DNA from: Stratiolaelaps scimitus
Lineage: Eukaryota; Arthropoda; Arachnida; Mesostigmata; Laelapidae
Length of the DNA: 64,000 bases
Reading direction: 5' to 3'
NCBI GenBank assembly: GCA_019614645.1
Contig: JABWDB010000006.1
Span: 3,658,001-3,722,000, forward strand
The notes under the pieces were generated by a model. The model was not told the DNA's origin, made no database searches, and was given only the letters and a program-made list of their open reading frames with translations. This document shows, one piece after another, positions 25,621-37,432 of this stretch (its first letter is position 1; each line of letters begins with the position of its first letter). The translations under genes were made by a program, and so were the position numbers.

Positions 25621-27550
25621 TTCAGGGCGGGAAACACATCTTGTCCTGGCACCAAAAAATTGGCGTTCGCAGCCCATACCAGATATTGGTTCACTGTCAT
25701 CGTGAGATGGCTTTTAAAGGGAGGTGCTGCATGTTTTTAATATATATATAATACATACGTGTCGTCACCGTCAAGGGATACTGGGAAGCTGCTCTTAGAT
25801 GTATTTCACGTTCAGCAGGTACACTTGTCGCTCACTATGATGATTAAATAAAATTTCACGTTTATTGGGATACTTATGAGTATTACTTTATTCATATTAT
25901 TGGTGTATTAAGCAGCATTGGCACCAATTGCGAGTCCCTCGGATTAGAAGACCTTTCTCCACACAAACATATTTTTGGGTTTCTCGGTCCGAGCGACGGT
26001 GTCAGCACGGACAGTTACACCGCTGCGTAAGATACCAAACATCGCGCTAACGGTCATGCTGCCGTTGAGCCTCTTAAATTGTTTGCGGTATGGACCACAT
26101 ATCTACAACTTTCTGCGGACGATCCTTGTTGATAGCAGGATCACAAGCCGCGGTATGAAAGTGCTGTCTGCCTGTTTGCCTTTACTTTGCCGGACGCGCA
26201 GCACTAGATTCGCGGAGTACCTACTATTGTGGAAATCCTGCTGGACAATCCTGAAATAAACGTTGAATTACGTATGAGGTTACAGGAGACGTGATGATGA
26301 GTGAAAAAAACATAGTAATCAAGTCGTTTTATTTACGAGTCTGCGATATGCTTTAGTTTCGGATTGTCGTCCGGATAGTCCTATTTACACTTGCCCATAT
26401 GTAAATATGTAGTATGCTTAAAGCCGCTATTTACCAAATAGTACCCAAGTAAATTAAGCCCGTGCATGTCGGTAAATTTTAGCTCCTTGCTGAAATACCT
26501 AATTCAACAGCGGGTGAAGGCCGAGAACAGCTCGCTTTGGTCGCATGTAACATTCGATGTCACAGCATCGATAGAGGACAGCCTATGCGAAAAAAACGAG
26601 GCATTGTGTGCACTGCATTTCCTCTATACGTCGCATGTGTCTACGCGCATTGTACCACGGGTGCATCTAAGGTAAATGCCAATCATACGTGGTAGATACT
26701 AATATTGGCACAGCATGACATCATACGAGAATAGAATAAATAACGGTTGTGTATAGCTTTAGGATTTTTTAAGAGGTATATAGTTTCATTGCAGATAGTC
26801 GTGATGCGGGTTTGACGGTGTCGTTCTTGTATTAGAAAGAAGGCTTCTTTGAGGTCTCAAGGTACGTTCATATGCTCGATTCGTTGGATCAATGCTTCAT
26901 TTTACCTAGGTTGTTTTTTGACCATAGTCGCGCTAGATGGAATTATGGGCGTATTCAATCCTATTCAAGTATACCTTTATTACATAAAGGGGAATGCATT
27001 GTAGTCAAGGATAATTGCATACATGTTGAGATTATTAAGTTGGTATGACGATATTTTCAATCAATTTGACGAAAGCTGTTAGCCAAGCTTACAGAGCGAC
27101 ACAAAACGGGTTAGCCGAACGTAAGCATGAAAGAGCTCGGATGTACGTTTTTGATTCGCAAGTTGACTTAGGCTAACCTAGAAAAGTGGTTCCTCCTGCG
27201 GCTGATGAAACACTGCTAATTAGAGGGCATAAGGTATAATGATATGCCGCGCGGTACGGTATGAGCTAGTGCGAGTCCTGCCGAATCCTATGAGCTTGCC
27301 ACTTATATGTCAAGGACAGCGCCAACCCTGTCAACATCTTAATTGGGACAGTCTGTGACCTCCCTGTGGTCATCTTCTGATCTAGGTAACATTACCTTAC
27401 AAACTTGCTCAGGGAATATACCTCACTTCACTGTAAAAATAGTAGAAACCGTCGGAGTGTTCCTGCTGCCAAAGGAAGCTCATGGAAAAGATATGCCTTG
27501 TTTAGCGAACAAATTTCCGTACATAAGTACGTCCTAGGGGGTCAGTCGGA

Positions 27551-27688
27551 GGTAAAGGTATATTGGTTTATTAAAGGAGCTGCAATTTTACAATGCTTAA
27601 GCTCTCTTATTTGTCACACAGCGGGGCTCGAACCTGCACCCTCTGGCTTCCGATAGCCAGAGACTTAGCCGCCCAAGCCACCGCGCTG
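27551..27688 (-). repeat. tRNA-derived SINE, family A, copy 2 (best preserved head)
   Basis: On the minus strand the head starts CAGCGCGGTGGC at 27688, with an A-box-like TGGCTTGGGCGG (27669-27680) and B box GGTTCGAGCCC (27624-27634). It still folds like a tRNA: the first five bases CAGCG pair with CGCTG after the B box, and CTCTGGCT pairs perfectly with AGCCAGAG around a 6-base loop. The 3' part shares CTTAAGCATTGTA, AATAAAC and ACCTTTACC with the copies at 3.3 and 47.8 kb. Acceptor pairing and a Pol III promoter mean this copy could still be transcribed; whether it is cannot be seen. The shared tail argues against a normal tRNA gene. Confidence 0.85.
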
Positions 27689-28782
27689 ACTGAGGTATTA
27701 GGTGGCGATACCAAAAGTTGTCGTATTTTCGCTGCGGGCTCGCACTAGATTGACTGCGTCGCGGCTGGCTCGCGTCACCTCTCGATTTCACATGAACATT
27801 CGCAAGCTACGCGGCAAGAGCAGAGCGATGTTCGCGCACAGTATTCGCTGAAGGTGTATGTCTTCAGCGGCTGTCCCACTTGTGGACGCGGTTAGACCCT
27901 GGATAGAGCGAACACCATCCTTTCTGGGTGGATGTCGTTTGACAGGCTAAGATGGATCCTCTCCTGTGAGATGTTTCCAGCTTTTCGGGAGTACCCCTTC
28001 CGCCTCTGCTCCTTCCCTCGATCTGTCTATTTCCTCTGCTAACAAACGATAGGCCACTGTCAATGGAACAAAACGTGAGTACCCTGCGGGCAGTTCCATT
28101 AGCCTTATTCTTCCTCCACGGGCAGTAGGGGCAGGCGCGGCAGTGCACTCTGCTGGGTGCGTGCAGCCCTGTGGTTACAAGACTCCGAAATGCTACCGAA
28201 GTAATTTCTTCGACTGCGACTATTGAAGCAGGTACCTTTCGCACTAGACACAACGCTGACCTGCGAATATGACAAACGTGTTGTTGAAATTGGACTGAAC
28301 ACACGAAAACGTTTGCAGAAAATCCCAAGTATTGTTATATTAACACTATAGTAGACTTCGACTGTTTTAATTGATTGGATATGTTTTCCAGCATATAATG
28401 AATGGAGAAATTTGAGTTTTGCTTTTTTTTTTCGCTATTAACAAGAGCTTATTGAGAGCGAGGTAAACATCAAGTTCCTGCGCGACAACGCGCCTCTTTC
28501 CGAGAATCAATGCATGAATATTGTCGTTTGGCATCCTTGACTAATCACCCCAGTCCCCAAAAGCTAACCCTTAGCGTCTACTAGGGTACTGAAGTGATAT
28601 ACTACCAATACCATAATAGCTATGACTACCAATAAGCATACAGTAGCATCACTTAAGGAGTGAGCTCAAAATGTACATATGAACAGATATTTACATCGGA
28701 CATCTCTCGAATGTGGACAGGACAGGAGCACAATGACTATTATATTTACATCACAAGAATTACAAGCTCTCCAAGTTTAGCT
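27689..28782. other. GC-rich segment, open minus-strand frame, no gene recognised
   Basis: The minus strand is open at 27864-28328 (154 codons). It contains a Cys pair block CRACPYCPWRK, but no known fold follows. The region is GC-rich, and an overlapping frame (28105-28302) is also open, so chance is likely. It lies just 3' of the LINE remnant below and could be part of the same insertion. Confidence 0.3.
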
Positions 28783-29249
28783 CTATGTATAAGTGCACAA
28801 AACTCTCTCGAGAGTGAACATATTGACATTTGGGGCATAATATCTATCACAGAAGTTCCCGCATTTCCTACAGGTACCATTTTTGTCCGGCTCGTGAAAG
28901 TCTTGAACTCCGTAGAGTGTATGGTGAAAGCCATCTAACGCGCGGCGAGTCTCAACATAACGATTCGGTCTGATCAAGTTGTTCCCAGTGCTATGGAATT
29001 CGGGACGGGCTTGGCAAATGTCTGATCCTTTATCCTGAGGCTCGTGTTAAAGGAAAGTATAATTTTATAGAAATAAGCCCTGACTTGATTTAGCTGCTCG
29101 AGATCGGCAGCGCGAAGGTCCGCCCATATTATATCAACGCCACATGCGGCTAAGGGGAGATCTTCAGATCGAACAGGCGAGTCACATTCCTGAGTTAGGG
29201 GCGTCGCGGAACATCTATGGTCAACTCTGTTGTGGGTGCTTCCTGGCAT
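28783..29249 (-). pseudogene. LINE ORF2 C-terminal remnant with Cys-rich motif
   Basis: Two minus-strand frames, 29249-28974 and 28977-28783, join with a frameshift at about 28975. The first has CGVDIIWADLRAADLEQLNQ followed by VRAYFYKIIL, matching the stretch after the RT domain in some arthropod LINEs (a Gly/Trp block, then an LE..K..FLKRVL-type helix). The second has FHHTLYGVQDFH and then CRKCGNFCDRYYAPNV, resembling the C-terminal CRxCGxxCxRYHxxxC motif of the same elements with the late His and Cys lost. The RT core itself is not here, so the piece is truncated. The assignment rests on remembered family patterns, not a search. It may or may not be the same family as the fragment at 1-430. 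Confidence 0.55.
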
Positions 29250-29579
29250 ATCATCGTGACATGCAACATGAGTAGATAGGGAAATATGAACATTTCCTTA
29301 TATTCGGAGCGGTCAATGTCCGATCGGACAAATCTGTAGAACACAGTTAGATGTAGTGGACATGGATCAAATAAGAATAAAGAAAAAAGAACGAGGAATC
29401 AGACGTTATTTACATTTTTTATACCGGCCTGACTAGTGATTATTAATGTACATACGTCAGAGACTTGCTTGTCCTTGCAGCCCTTGCATACTTCTGTTCA
29501 GGTTTTACCTTATTTGTCACAATTAAGTCCTGAGCTTCTCTAGACCAGTCACAAACACCAGGGTTATGGGTGAGTTCAT
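29250..29579. other. Nothing recognised
   Basis: AT-rich spacer with A-rich runs near 29379-29392 and no open frame of interest. Confidence 0.5.
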
Positions 29580-30160
29580 GGCCGCATGACGTGGTCTTCA
29601 GCGACGGTACTCTATGTAGCCTTCATTTCTCTCGTTTTCTCAGGTCGAAAGGGAATTTCCCTGCCCACGCCGATATCTCAACTCGGTGGCGCTTGTCACA
29701 GAGCTCACGGCATCGTCTTGGCTTCGGCGAGGCTTTTCTTTCCTTTGTGGCTGTTCTCCTGGCGTCCTTCTTTCAGTTCCCTCGCCGTCCGTCTCCCCAG
29801 CGATGCGTCTAGTGCGTCCCGCTCGACTTGCCAGAGCGGCGCATTGTTGCCCGCCGGAGAAATATGGGGGTCACGCCAACGACCACACAGGCCGCGCGTC
29901 GTCCGACTTCGAAACCCTAACAGCCCTCGTCCCCTAACCGTTAGCCTCGTTGAGGCTCACGAGAGTCCCTCACAACCTTTCGCTGTCCTAACACCCGAAT
30001 CTCGCCGACGAACAAGCAGCTCCTCTAGTCGGAAAAACCAACGTTCGGACGGAAAGACATATATCTGTTCCTCGATATCCCCGAGGTCGATAGCGCTCGC
30101 ACGCAAAGAAAGATGACAAGGCTGGGTGACTGTTCCGAGATGATGCCAGATGTCAGAGGT
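29580..30160 (+). other. GC-rich island with the window's longest frame (176 codons)
   Basis: An ATG at 29586 opens a frame to 30116. Its start (TVLYVAFISLVFS) resembles a signal peptide, and the rest is Ser/Arg/Pro-rich with an RRRTSSSSSRKN patch. The same bases TTTCTCTCGTTTTCTCAG, ending at 29642, make a strong splice acceptor, so an exon starting at 29643 is an equally good reading. Two other + frames are open over 29570-29812 and 29686-29937, typical of GC richness. No domain is recognised; a promoter or 5'-UTR island is as likely as coding. Confidence 0.3.
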
Positions 30161-30607
30161 CACAGACGTCGAAGGCGGGCTTTCTCTTTCCTTGGATACA
30201 TCCTGAGGCCCTCTCCTATGGTAGCGTTACTGTTTTAGTCAATCAATTTCTAGCAAACGGAGAATGTATAAATCGTAGAGGGTACGCAATGGTACGATGA
30301 GTTGCAGGCTATGGGTCACAGATGGACGTAGTATATTAGTGAAAGGAGTTTTCTACTTATCGAAGCGCAAGTCTTCAAGAGTACGCACTTATTTCAAGGG
30401 TGTATGTTGAGCTTATCTTCATAAGATATATTTACCGTACTCGACTATCGTGCACCCACTGGGACAATGACATCATCGTACAGTAACGCTGGCGAAAATA
30501 ACGACGAAAGGACCAAGATTCCCTGCATAGTTCTTAACTTCTATAACTAAAAAAAATGCGACATTTTCAGAGAACACTCTTACCCTGGTGGGGACGATTG
30601 GATTTGA

Positions 30608-30695
30608 AAGGAGAGTCAAAGGGAGATTCGAATTCTCAGTCAAAACCAGTTGAGTCCAATTGAAAACGGCGATGCTACAACTACACCAACTCAGG
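30608..30695 (-). repeat. tRNA-derived SINE head
   Basis: On the minus strand an A box TGGTGTAGTTGTAGC (30674-30688) and a B box GAATTCGAATC (30625-30635) lie at tRNA-like spacing. The middle does not form a clean anticodon arm, so it is a retroposed derivative. The tail was not matched to other copies in the window. Confidence 0.6.
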
Positions 30696-30843
30696 GAACA
30701 ATTTGTCTTTGGCGCTCTAGTATCGCCTTGCTTTAAAACATGTTCCAAGGAGTTCCCATGGACGCGATGCACTCAAATTATTCTGCTCCCGCGAAATATA
30801 GATCTTCGATATCCGTATGCAACAACTGTGGACTAACACGAGC

Positions 30844-31128
30844 TAACTCGCACTGCACAGACAGATCAACAACGTGAACAACAATTTGCATGATACGATG
30901 AATTTACAGTACTGGTCTGATCCTCCATTATCGACGATGCTGAATGAATATTCTGACGATGAACATGGAGACACATATATACACCTATTCGAGGAATCCA
31001 GATTGGCCCGCCGAGATCGGCCCTCTGAATCCGTAGATAACAAACAAAGAGGGCATAAAAATGAGGTTGAAATGGCGCTTGCGAGCCCACACAGAGAAAC
31101 ACCGGCAGAGAGTTTTGGCCAAAAGTAA
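30844..31128 (+). CDS. Candidate coding exon, unidentified acidic protein
   Basis: Open frame from after a TAA (30844-30846) to a TAA at 31126-31128. A possible acceptor TCGCACTGCACAG ends at 30860, with two CTAAC branch-like motifs upstream. The product is hydrophilic, with LNEYSDDEHGDTYIHLFEES as its most protein-like part, and no hydrophobic core. Two minus-strand frames are open opposite it. No family is recognised. If real it could be a last exon. Confidence 0.2.
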
Positions 31129-31780
31129 ATAGACACATTTATCAAAGGTACATACCGGCTCCAAGGATAGGGGCCGGCTGCTTCGAGCCTGCCATTGTAC
31201 AGTTGAAACGCGAGAGAATATGCCTCATATGCCTCAACGCTGGTTTGGCGTTTTGAATTTGTAAGCGTAACTAAACAGGCTTCTACCTACGACATGTCGA
31301 CAATACTTTGTGAGCTAATGATGTAGAGATCCGTTCGACGTCGGACTGAAGTTTGTCTCCAATGCTATTTTCAATGTGGGCAATTCATGCGGAATTCAAA
31401 ATGCGGAAGCTTGTCCTCACTCCCATCGACAAGTGTGGATTAGGTGTAATTATTTATTCCCTGCACAGATACTTAACATTTTCACTCTAGAGTGAATTCA
31501 AAGCGAAAATTTACCTCTGAAAGGTATTAGAGCTAGTTAGTGTGTCATTAGTCATTGCGGAATGTTAAGTGCCTGCCCTAGTTTGGAACGGCACCGTCCA
31601 AATGCCTCATCAAAGCCTAAGTATTGTGCTCTGGGAAAATAGCCATACACCAAAGGCTCTTCCACGACACTGCTTATCATACCGTGGTATATGTTCAGCC
31701 TGATGTTTTTCTATCGCAAATATATGTGTTCTCTACTTATTTCAAATAACATCTCGTTGTGAGGAGAAAGCGAGAAATCG
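31129..31780. other. No gene; 16-base perfect palindrome
   Basis: No frame of note. TTCACTCTAGAGTGAA at 31481-31496 is a perfect palindrome, a possible dimeric factor site or chance. Confidence 0.4.
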
Positions 31781-32900
31781 GATTGACATCACTGTGCCGT
31801 ACGACACTGTACATAATACGTCGCCAAAACCCCCACATACTAGCGCCGTTGCAAGCTACCTCGAAGACAAAGCTAGACGGTGGTGCCCTAATGAACGGAT
31901 AAGCTCTCTGGCCTGGCCGCCAGAGCGACGCGCGCCCCACACCGAGTTCGCGCTGACGCTCCCGAGACCAGCTGTTCGGCTGCTTTCTTCACAACGAGGT
32001 GTACTTTTGCACGATTCACCAGCCAAGCATGGGGGGATGAGGGATGACGGTAGCTGGAAACGGATACGCACGGCGGATGTATCAACTTTGCCCGAACCCA
32101 ACCCAACGTTTGATACTGGCCGGCGTTATTTCTGCCGTTACCTTGGCGTGTGCCCTCTGTGCGCAGTTGGCTGAGCACGAGCGAATGAATGTCGTTGTCA
32201 CACGGAGGCAGCACGGTCGAGGAGGAGGAGGCAGATCACTATTCGGACTAGACACTGTCTCTTTCTCTCTGAATCTCGCTGTCGTCGGACGTACCGCTGC
32301 CACCTACCGAGCACTGAGGCAGTCTTGAGTCCTTGTCTGCCTACCTTGTGTCTATGTGTCTGGGTGTGTCTATGTTTATGTGCCGTTTGGCTCCCGAGAC
32401 GGCCCCCCAGGGACAGCAAAGCATTGGTGCCCAGCGCAGTTCTCTCTCGCACTCTCGCTCGCTCCTGAAGTCTGCGACGCCCGCCCGGCCGGCCGGCCGG
32501 TCGGGGGGTCGACCAGCAGGCCTGCCTAATGAAAGCACGCTCCCATTGAGCAGTGTCGTTATTGAAATAAACGATGCCTGAACGTTGTATCTAGTGAGCA
32601 CACGACTATGGGAGAGCGGAAATAGTTCGAGTAGGAATTGTTTAGAGGACACACACACACATACACACGCCTTTGTTATTGATGAGTATACCGATTTATC
32701 GCGACCATTCCTTTGTTGTTCATCTACGTGCGCGTATTCTAACGTGTGCGCTAGTCGAGCGCACACGTGTATTTCGCTGCACATTTCTCCATATGGTTTC
32801 ACTTGATCCGTTCAGTTGTGCACTCTGTCAGTTTATGTAGGCGAACGGACGGGAATGGGGACGTGCGAGCGTTTTACAAGCCCAAGGGTTTTTCGCGGTT
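31781..32900. other. CpG-rich island, promoter/5'-leader-like
   Basis: Dense CpG, a CCGG run (about 32485-32500), an AC run (about 32650-32668) and frames open on both strands (+: 31794-32174, 32044-32328, 32333-32581; -: 31888-32214, 32341-32802). With so many overlapping frames, none can be chosen. The + frame 32044-32328 has a hydrophobic stretch LILAGVISAVTLACALCAQL that could be a membrane helix or signal. An unseen gene's 5' region is the simplest guess. Confidence 0.35.
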
Positions 32901-35900
32901 GCGCTCGAGCTAGCTTCAACATGAAGCCATTTCGTTGTCGTGGGTTTTGACTACATACACAATGGAATCGACTCCTATTCTGGGGTCGTTTCGAACGATG
33001 CGAAGGGGTTCGCGTTTTTATGACTCGCCTAGATCAGCTACAATTGGCAAGCTCACCCTATCTCTCCTATGGTGATCTCTGACGTTCTTCGTCCTTGCCT
33101 GTCAAACACTTATATACTTTCTCTCGTACTATTATCGTTATTATTATTATTAACTTCGAGGCATGAATAAATAAGCTGGCGTATATACCCCGTTCACATG
33201 TCCTCCATGTGTACTTTCGGCAAGTATAATTAAATATTGAAATATTTCGTTTATTTTCCCTTTAAACCCCGCGAAACTGCGCAGGATCAATTTAAAGCAT
33301 GACGGCTGGCAATTGTTACCCGAGGACAGATGTGGAAAGCGACGTTTCGTTGGTTGAAATCAGTGACAATTTGTCTTTACACAGCGCTCAGAAACCTGCA
33401 CAGCTGTGACCACGCTCGTCTAGGACGCGGTTAGCCGAATTTTCGTTCAATCATGGATAGTTTGACGTTGTGCGTGACAGAAATTGGATCCACTAGAGAT
33501 CAGTCGGTTGCTGGAAAGCGCCTTCTGGTGACCCAATGTTTCTTGAAGGTGGTCGAGGTTCTGCCCGAACAGAATGACTCATTAAGACCAACTTACGACC
33601 TTTGATCTATCTATATAGTGAACGCATTTGGTCATTGTAGTCTCTGCAAAAGTCGTTCATTTCACTTTCAATTTGGTGAACAAAAAATGTTCAACCCTAC
33701 ATAATAGAGACATAGAATATACAATATCCTGAGGATATCCCAACGATAAATCTTGCCTCGGTTCTAGCTGCCGAGTTTCCTTAATAGATTCTTCATAATT
33801 AGAAACAAAATTGAGCGTTTAACATTTCGCGGCGAATTTTTATTATGATTAATGCCAAAAACGGCAAAAAGGGTTAAATTAAGATTATGTGCTCCTATCT
33901 CATGCTAATTTTTTAATCGTATATATGCCAAAGAAACTATATTATTTAGTCCTGATAATGGTCAATGTAGACTCGATTTTCGATGGGCAACATTTCGTCT
34001 ACAGTTTATCAATTACGCTCTTCACAATGAACAAAAGGAAAACCCCAATATTATTAAGGCCGCAGCAACGAACCTAAATAAATATTGCGTGCACATGTAG
34101 CTAGGAATCAGATGATGAACCGGCATGAAGTGTATCAACGCCACCAATCCGTATCATCTAATTTGTGTATTTTTGCAATAGGACTTATCCTAACAACGTT
34201 TCCACCAGCAACGTTAACAGCACGAAACAGCCGAATGTCATGTTCGGCGATCAGTAAAGCATCAATTTTTTCTTACAGAATCAAACCCTTTAATAGGAAC
34301 CGAATGTGCGCACGCCGAGCGCTGAACGTAATATCTCACGCTCTGCTCAATGAGTGTATTAACGTTTGGGGAGGATGATTCATCGTTCTCTGTGAGGTGA
34401 ACGATGGGTTCAGTACCACTCTCCACGGCCCTATCCAATCCTATTCTGCCTCGAACGGTTAGAATCGCTAGTGCCTCGGCACTTTCATAAAGCCTGCCGT
34501 GAACGTATGTATTCCCCCAGCTCAAGTGAGCCATCAATTATCGCTGTTGCCTGCAAAATGTTCATACGCGCCAACGGGTAGCTAGAATATGAACAATATG
34601 GAACACGCCATCGACGGACCCGACCAAGTGCTGGCGTGTTGGAAAATGATATGCTAATAGCGAGGACCCTCTAATGTGCTGCGGTCACGTCGATCCGCTT
34701 TCGGAACACTTTTTAAAAGGCAATAATCCAATTTGTACAAGAGAGTCTTTAAGATCCTGCTGCCGACTTCTCGTGTTTCGCGTATTTGCAGGGCCGCCAA
34801 ACGCTCTAGGCTATATGGTTCTACGGTTGTTATGACTGACGATACGTTTCTTGATAACCATATTGCTGAAAGGGCAACGTTCTGCATCCCTGTGGTGACC
34901 TGCTAATTTTCGTTCGAGACAAGAACCTGAACCGCAGTACCAGACACGACCAAGGTCGCTGCCCATGATCAAGGGCAGAATAATAATGGGGTTTCGGCTA
35001 GGCACAGCTTGCCTGACCTAGCTGGGAGAAATGGGCCTCTCTTTCGTATATTTTGTTGATAATTTTATTATTATTTATTTGAATGCTGATTGCCATTGTA
35101 CCATCGGCACGTAACGAAGGGACATTCGAGATGGTGGGGATTGAAGCACGGATTTTTGCACTCGCGCGCCCGATGAAGCTCAGACCTATTGAAAATGGTA
35201 CGCAAAAGTTAGTAGCCGAATAAAGCGCGTATTGCTACTGAAACCATGGGGCGGCGATCATCCGTAATTCATCCGTATTGCGTAAGCAAATGTATGGTGT
35301 ATAAAAGGAAACGTAACTCTATGGTATACCAATATGAACGTGACTTCAGTTGCATTGCACTTGCGATATGGCATAGATCAAGTACATCTTTGGTTTGGGA
35401 ATTAAAAGCTGGTGTTAGCGCCTTATAAAGGCGAGCCGATCGAGGGGCTCTTACGCCAGTTGCCGTCATCTTAATTTCAACTCGGTACTTGTTTTAGACT
35501 ATCTTCACTTCTCTAAAAATCCCAAGTCTGTGTCACGTGAAAGTTTACCACGCAGTTTTATAATATTATCGAAAGTGGTTCTCAGAAGTGTAGATCGCCA
35601 GCCTGATCTGGAAGCAACTATTACGGCATGAGAGCCAATTTCGTCTGATGGTGTGACCTATTATAAGCACTGAGCTTCGACCTTTAACTCTGTTGTCATG
35701 TATAGCTTTCGAACCGAACGGCGTGTATCACATCGCCTATTATTTGAACGAATAATTACACTCCGAGATGACGTAACGGTAACAAATCTGCTGCTTATCA
35801 CTCAGGCGACCCGACTTCCGCGAGACGAATTACTCTGCTAATTCAATTACTTGAAATGAGCTCGTCAGGTAATACTCAACACTGCCCTTGTGTATCCTAT

Positions 35901-36760
35901 GCTAAGTAAGTTAACCAAAAAAAAAACCGTTTTTAAAACGGCACTATGCGCTCGTCGTCAAGCGTCGAATCATTGTTTGACCATATAAATAATTTGAAGA
36001 GCGCCTTCGTACAGCACCACGACGGCATGAGCGGGGTGCGTTTTTGGATGTTGTATGCGAAGTCATTCCACTTGCAGCGTCATCCGGGAATTGGTGCTGA
36101 CTCGCGGGTTTTGCCTGGGTCAATTCCGAAACATGCGACGCTAAGTTAGAGTTAGGAACTACACGCGAGCTGAACTACACAGAAGCTGACATCCGAGTCA
36201 TAGAAATACGAAAGAGATCATCCGTGCCATGATGCCCTCCCTGATCTGACTACCAGGTTCATGGGGCTGAGCAATCTGGACGCGCTAAACGAATTTCATT
36301 ATGAAGGGGACGACGTGCACTTTCACCTTTGGTGAGTTTAGTGTGTCTCTTGTGTGAAATCGTGACATTGAGCATAACACATTTGCAGTTGTGCTCCTTC
36401 GCTGTCAAACATGGACCCGCCTTGATTTCTTCAAGTTAGGACTTGATATTGATCTTCCGCCTGTAGCTGACGAGCTACCAGATTGGCTAGAATTCGGGCA
36501 GAGTTGAAGGACGTGTTCATTTGAACTCCTTTGTATACTTGGTGTGTATGTGACAACTACCAATCCAAACTGGTCGATGCGACGTAGATCACCTTTGGAT
36601 TGTAACGAAATCGTTATGGACAATAAAGGCTGCCGTAATCACATGCGGCGTTTCCCGCAAAAGAAGCCCGAAATCATCATTTCCATTTTACTTGGGTTTC
36701 TCCTGGAGCCGACAACCTGATCGGTAAAAATAGGGCCGCATATATAACCTTTTAATAAGA
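32901..36760. other. No gene recognised
   Basis: Mixed to AT-rich. Frames at 33889-34077, 34085-34378 and 35946-36149 (+) and at 34262-34537 and 34654-35005 (-) carry no motif. A weak tRNA-like B box on the minus strand (GCTTCAATCCC, about 35134-35144) may mark another old SINE but lacks a convincing A box. A ten-A run with a CCGTTTTTAAAACGG mini-hairpin sits at about 35919-35942. Confidence 0.4.
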
Positions 36761-36764
36761 TGCA

Positions 36765-36768
<4 letters not shown>

Positions 36769-36824
<56 letters not shown>
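36769..36824. repeat. (AT)28 microsatellite, the longest in the window
   Basis: Fifty-six bases of uninterrupted AT alternation. Confidence 0.97.
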
Positions 36825-36826
<2 letters not shown>

Positions 36827-37337
36827 TTAATAACCTATGCATCAATTTTAAAATATATACATGCACTCGTTTGAATAATATGCACACGGCGAGTATGGAC
36901 AGCATTCACACTTAAACCGTAATCACATCTGATTTTATGATTTCAAGAATTTTAAGAGTTTTAGGATGTTATGCATGTCTTCATATGTTGTTTCGCTATC
37001 GATACGCATCCGTTATACGCGTGTATCTGTATATATGTATATATGTGGGTCTAGCTGCTCGTGTTATAGTTGCCCTGGTATTCCCGCGAGGCTACGCTCA
37101 CCCGCGTGATTTCTGTCATACGTGTGGTAACACAATTTAAAAGCGACGGATGCACTTGGTAACCTACAGACAATCAAAGGATACACTATAGATAAGATCA
37201 ATATAAGAGTATTGACAACGTACTTCTCTAATCGCAATATCGGTATTCGGTCCGTGGAACTTTTGTATTTCGCGCAAAACGTGAAGGAACCCGTTAACTG
37301 AGAACTTGGTAACTGTGTCTCTGTTACTTCCTTTTGC
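36825..37337. other. Nothing recognised
   Basis: AT-rich sequence following the AT repeat, with further short TATA/TGTA runs near 37030. The frames 36937-37140 (+) and 37064-37405 (-) have no motif. Confidence 0.4.
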
Positions 37338-37432
37338 CTGGTGATCATTGTCGGGGTCGTCGGAGGATGCGTAGGCGCACGGGTTCGATCTACACTGTTT
37401 TGCATTTAGGAACCCGCCTTACGAAGCAATGG
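37338..37432 (+). repeat. tRNA-derived SINE, family B, copy 1
   Basis: B box GGGTTCGATCT at 37381-37391, preceded by GTCGGAGGATGCGTAGG and followed by GCATTTA...ACGAAGCAATG. The same ordered blocks occur on the minus strand at 56835-56960, defining a second SINE family. The A box is degenerate (TGGTGATCATTG). Confidence 0.6.

Larger units (their letters stand above)
19986..27550. other. Long gene-free AT-rich interval
   Basis: From 21.25 to 24.7 kb no frame of 60 codons exists on either strand, the barest stretch of the window. Elsewhere there are isolated frames only (21018-21251, 25374-25751, 25975-26259 on +; 24745-25163 on -), none recognised. A second frame at about 25910-26290 reads somewhat protein-like but carries several stops. 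The interval contains four AT microsatellites and an 11-base tandem repeat, listed separately. Confidence 0.5.

Noticed and set aside
25910..26290. Decayed protein-coding gene with several stops
   Set aside because: Reads protein-like in one frame but no motif or homolog is recognised, and the stops make chance equally likely.
35100..35170. Further tRNA-derived SINE on the minus strand
   Set aside because: A B-box-like GCTTCAATCCC is present but no A box or shared flank.
36639..36905. 88-codon minus-strand frame
   Set aside because: Its middle is Ile-Tyr repeat encoded by the (AT)28 run.
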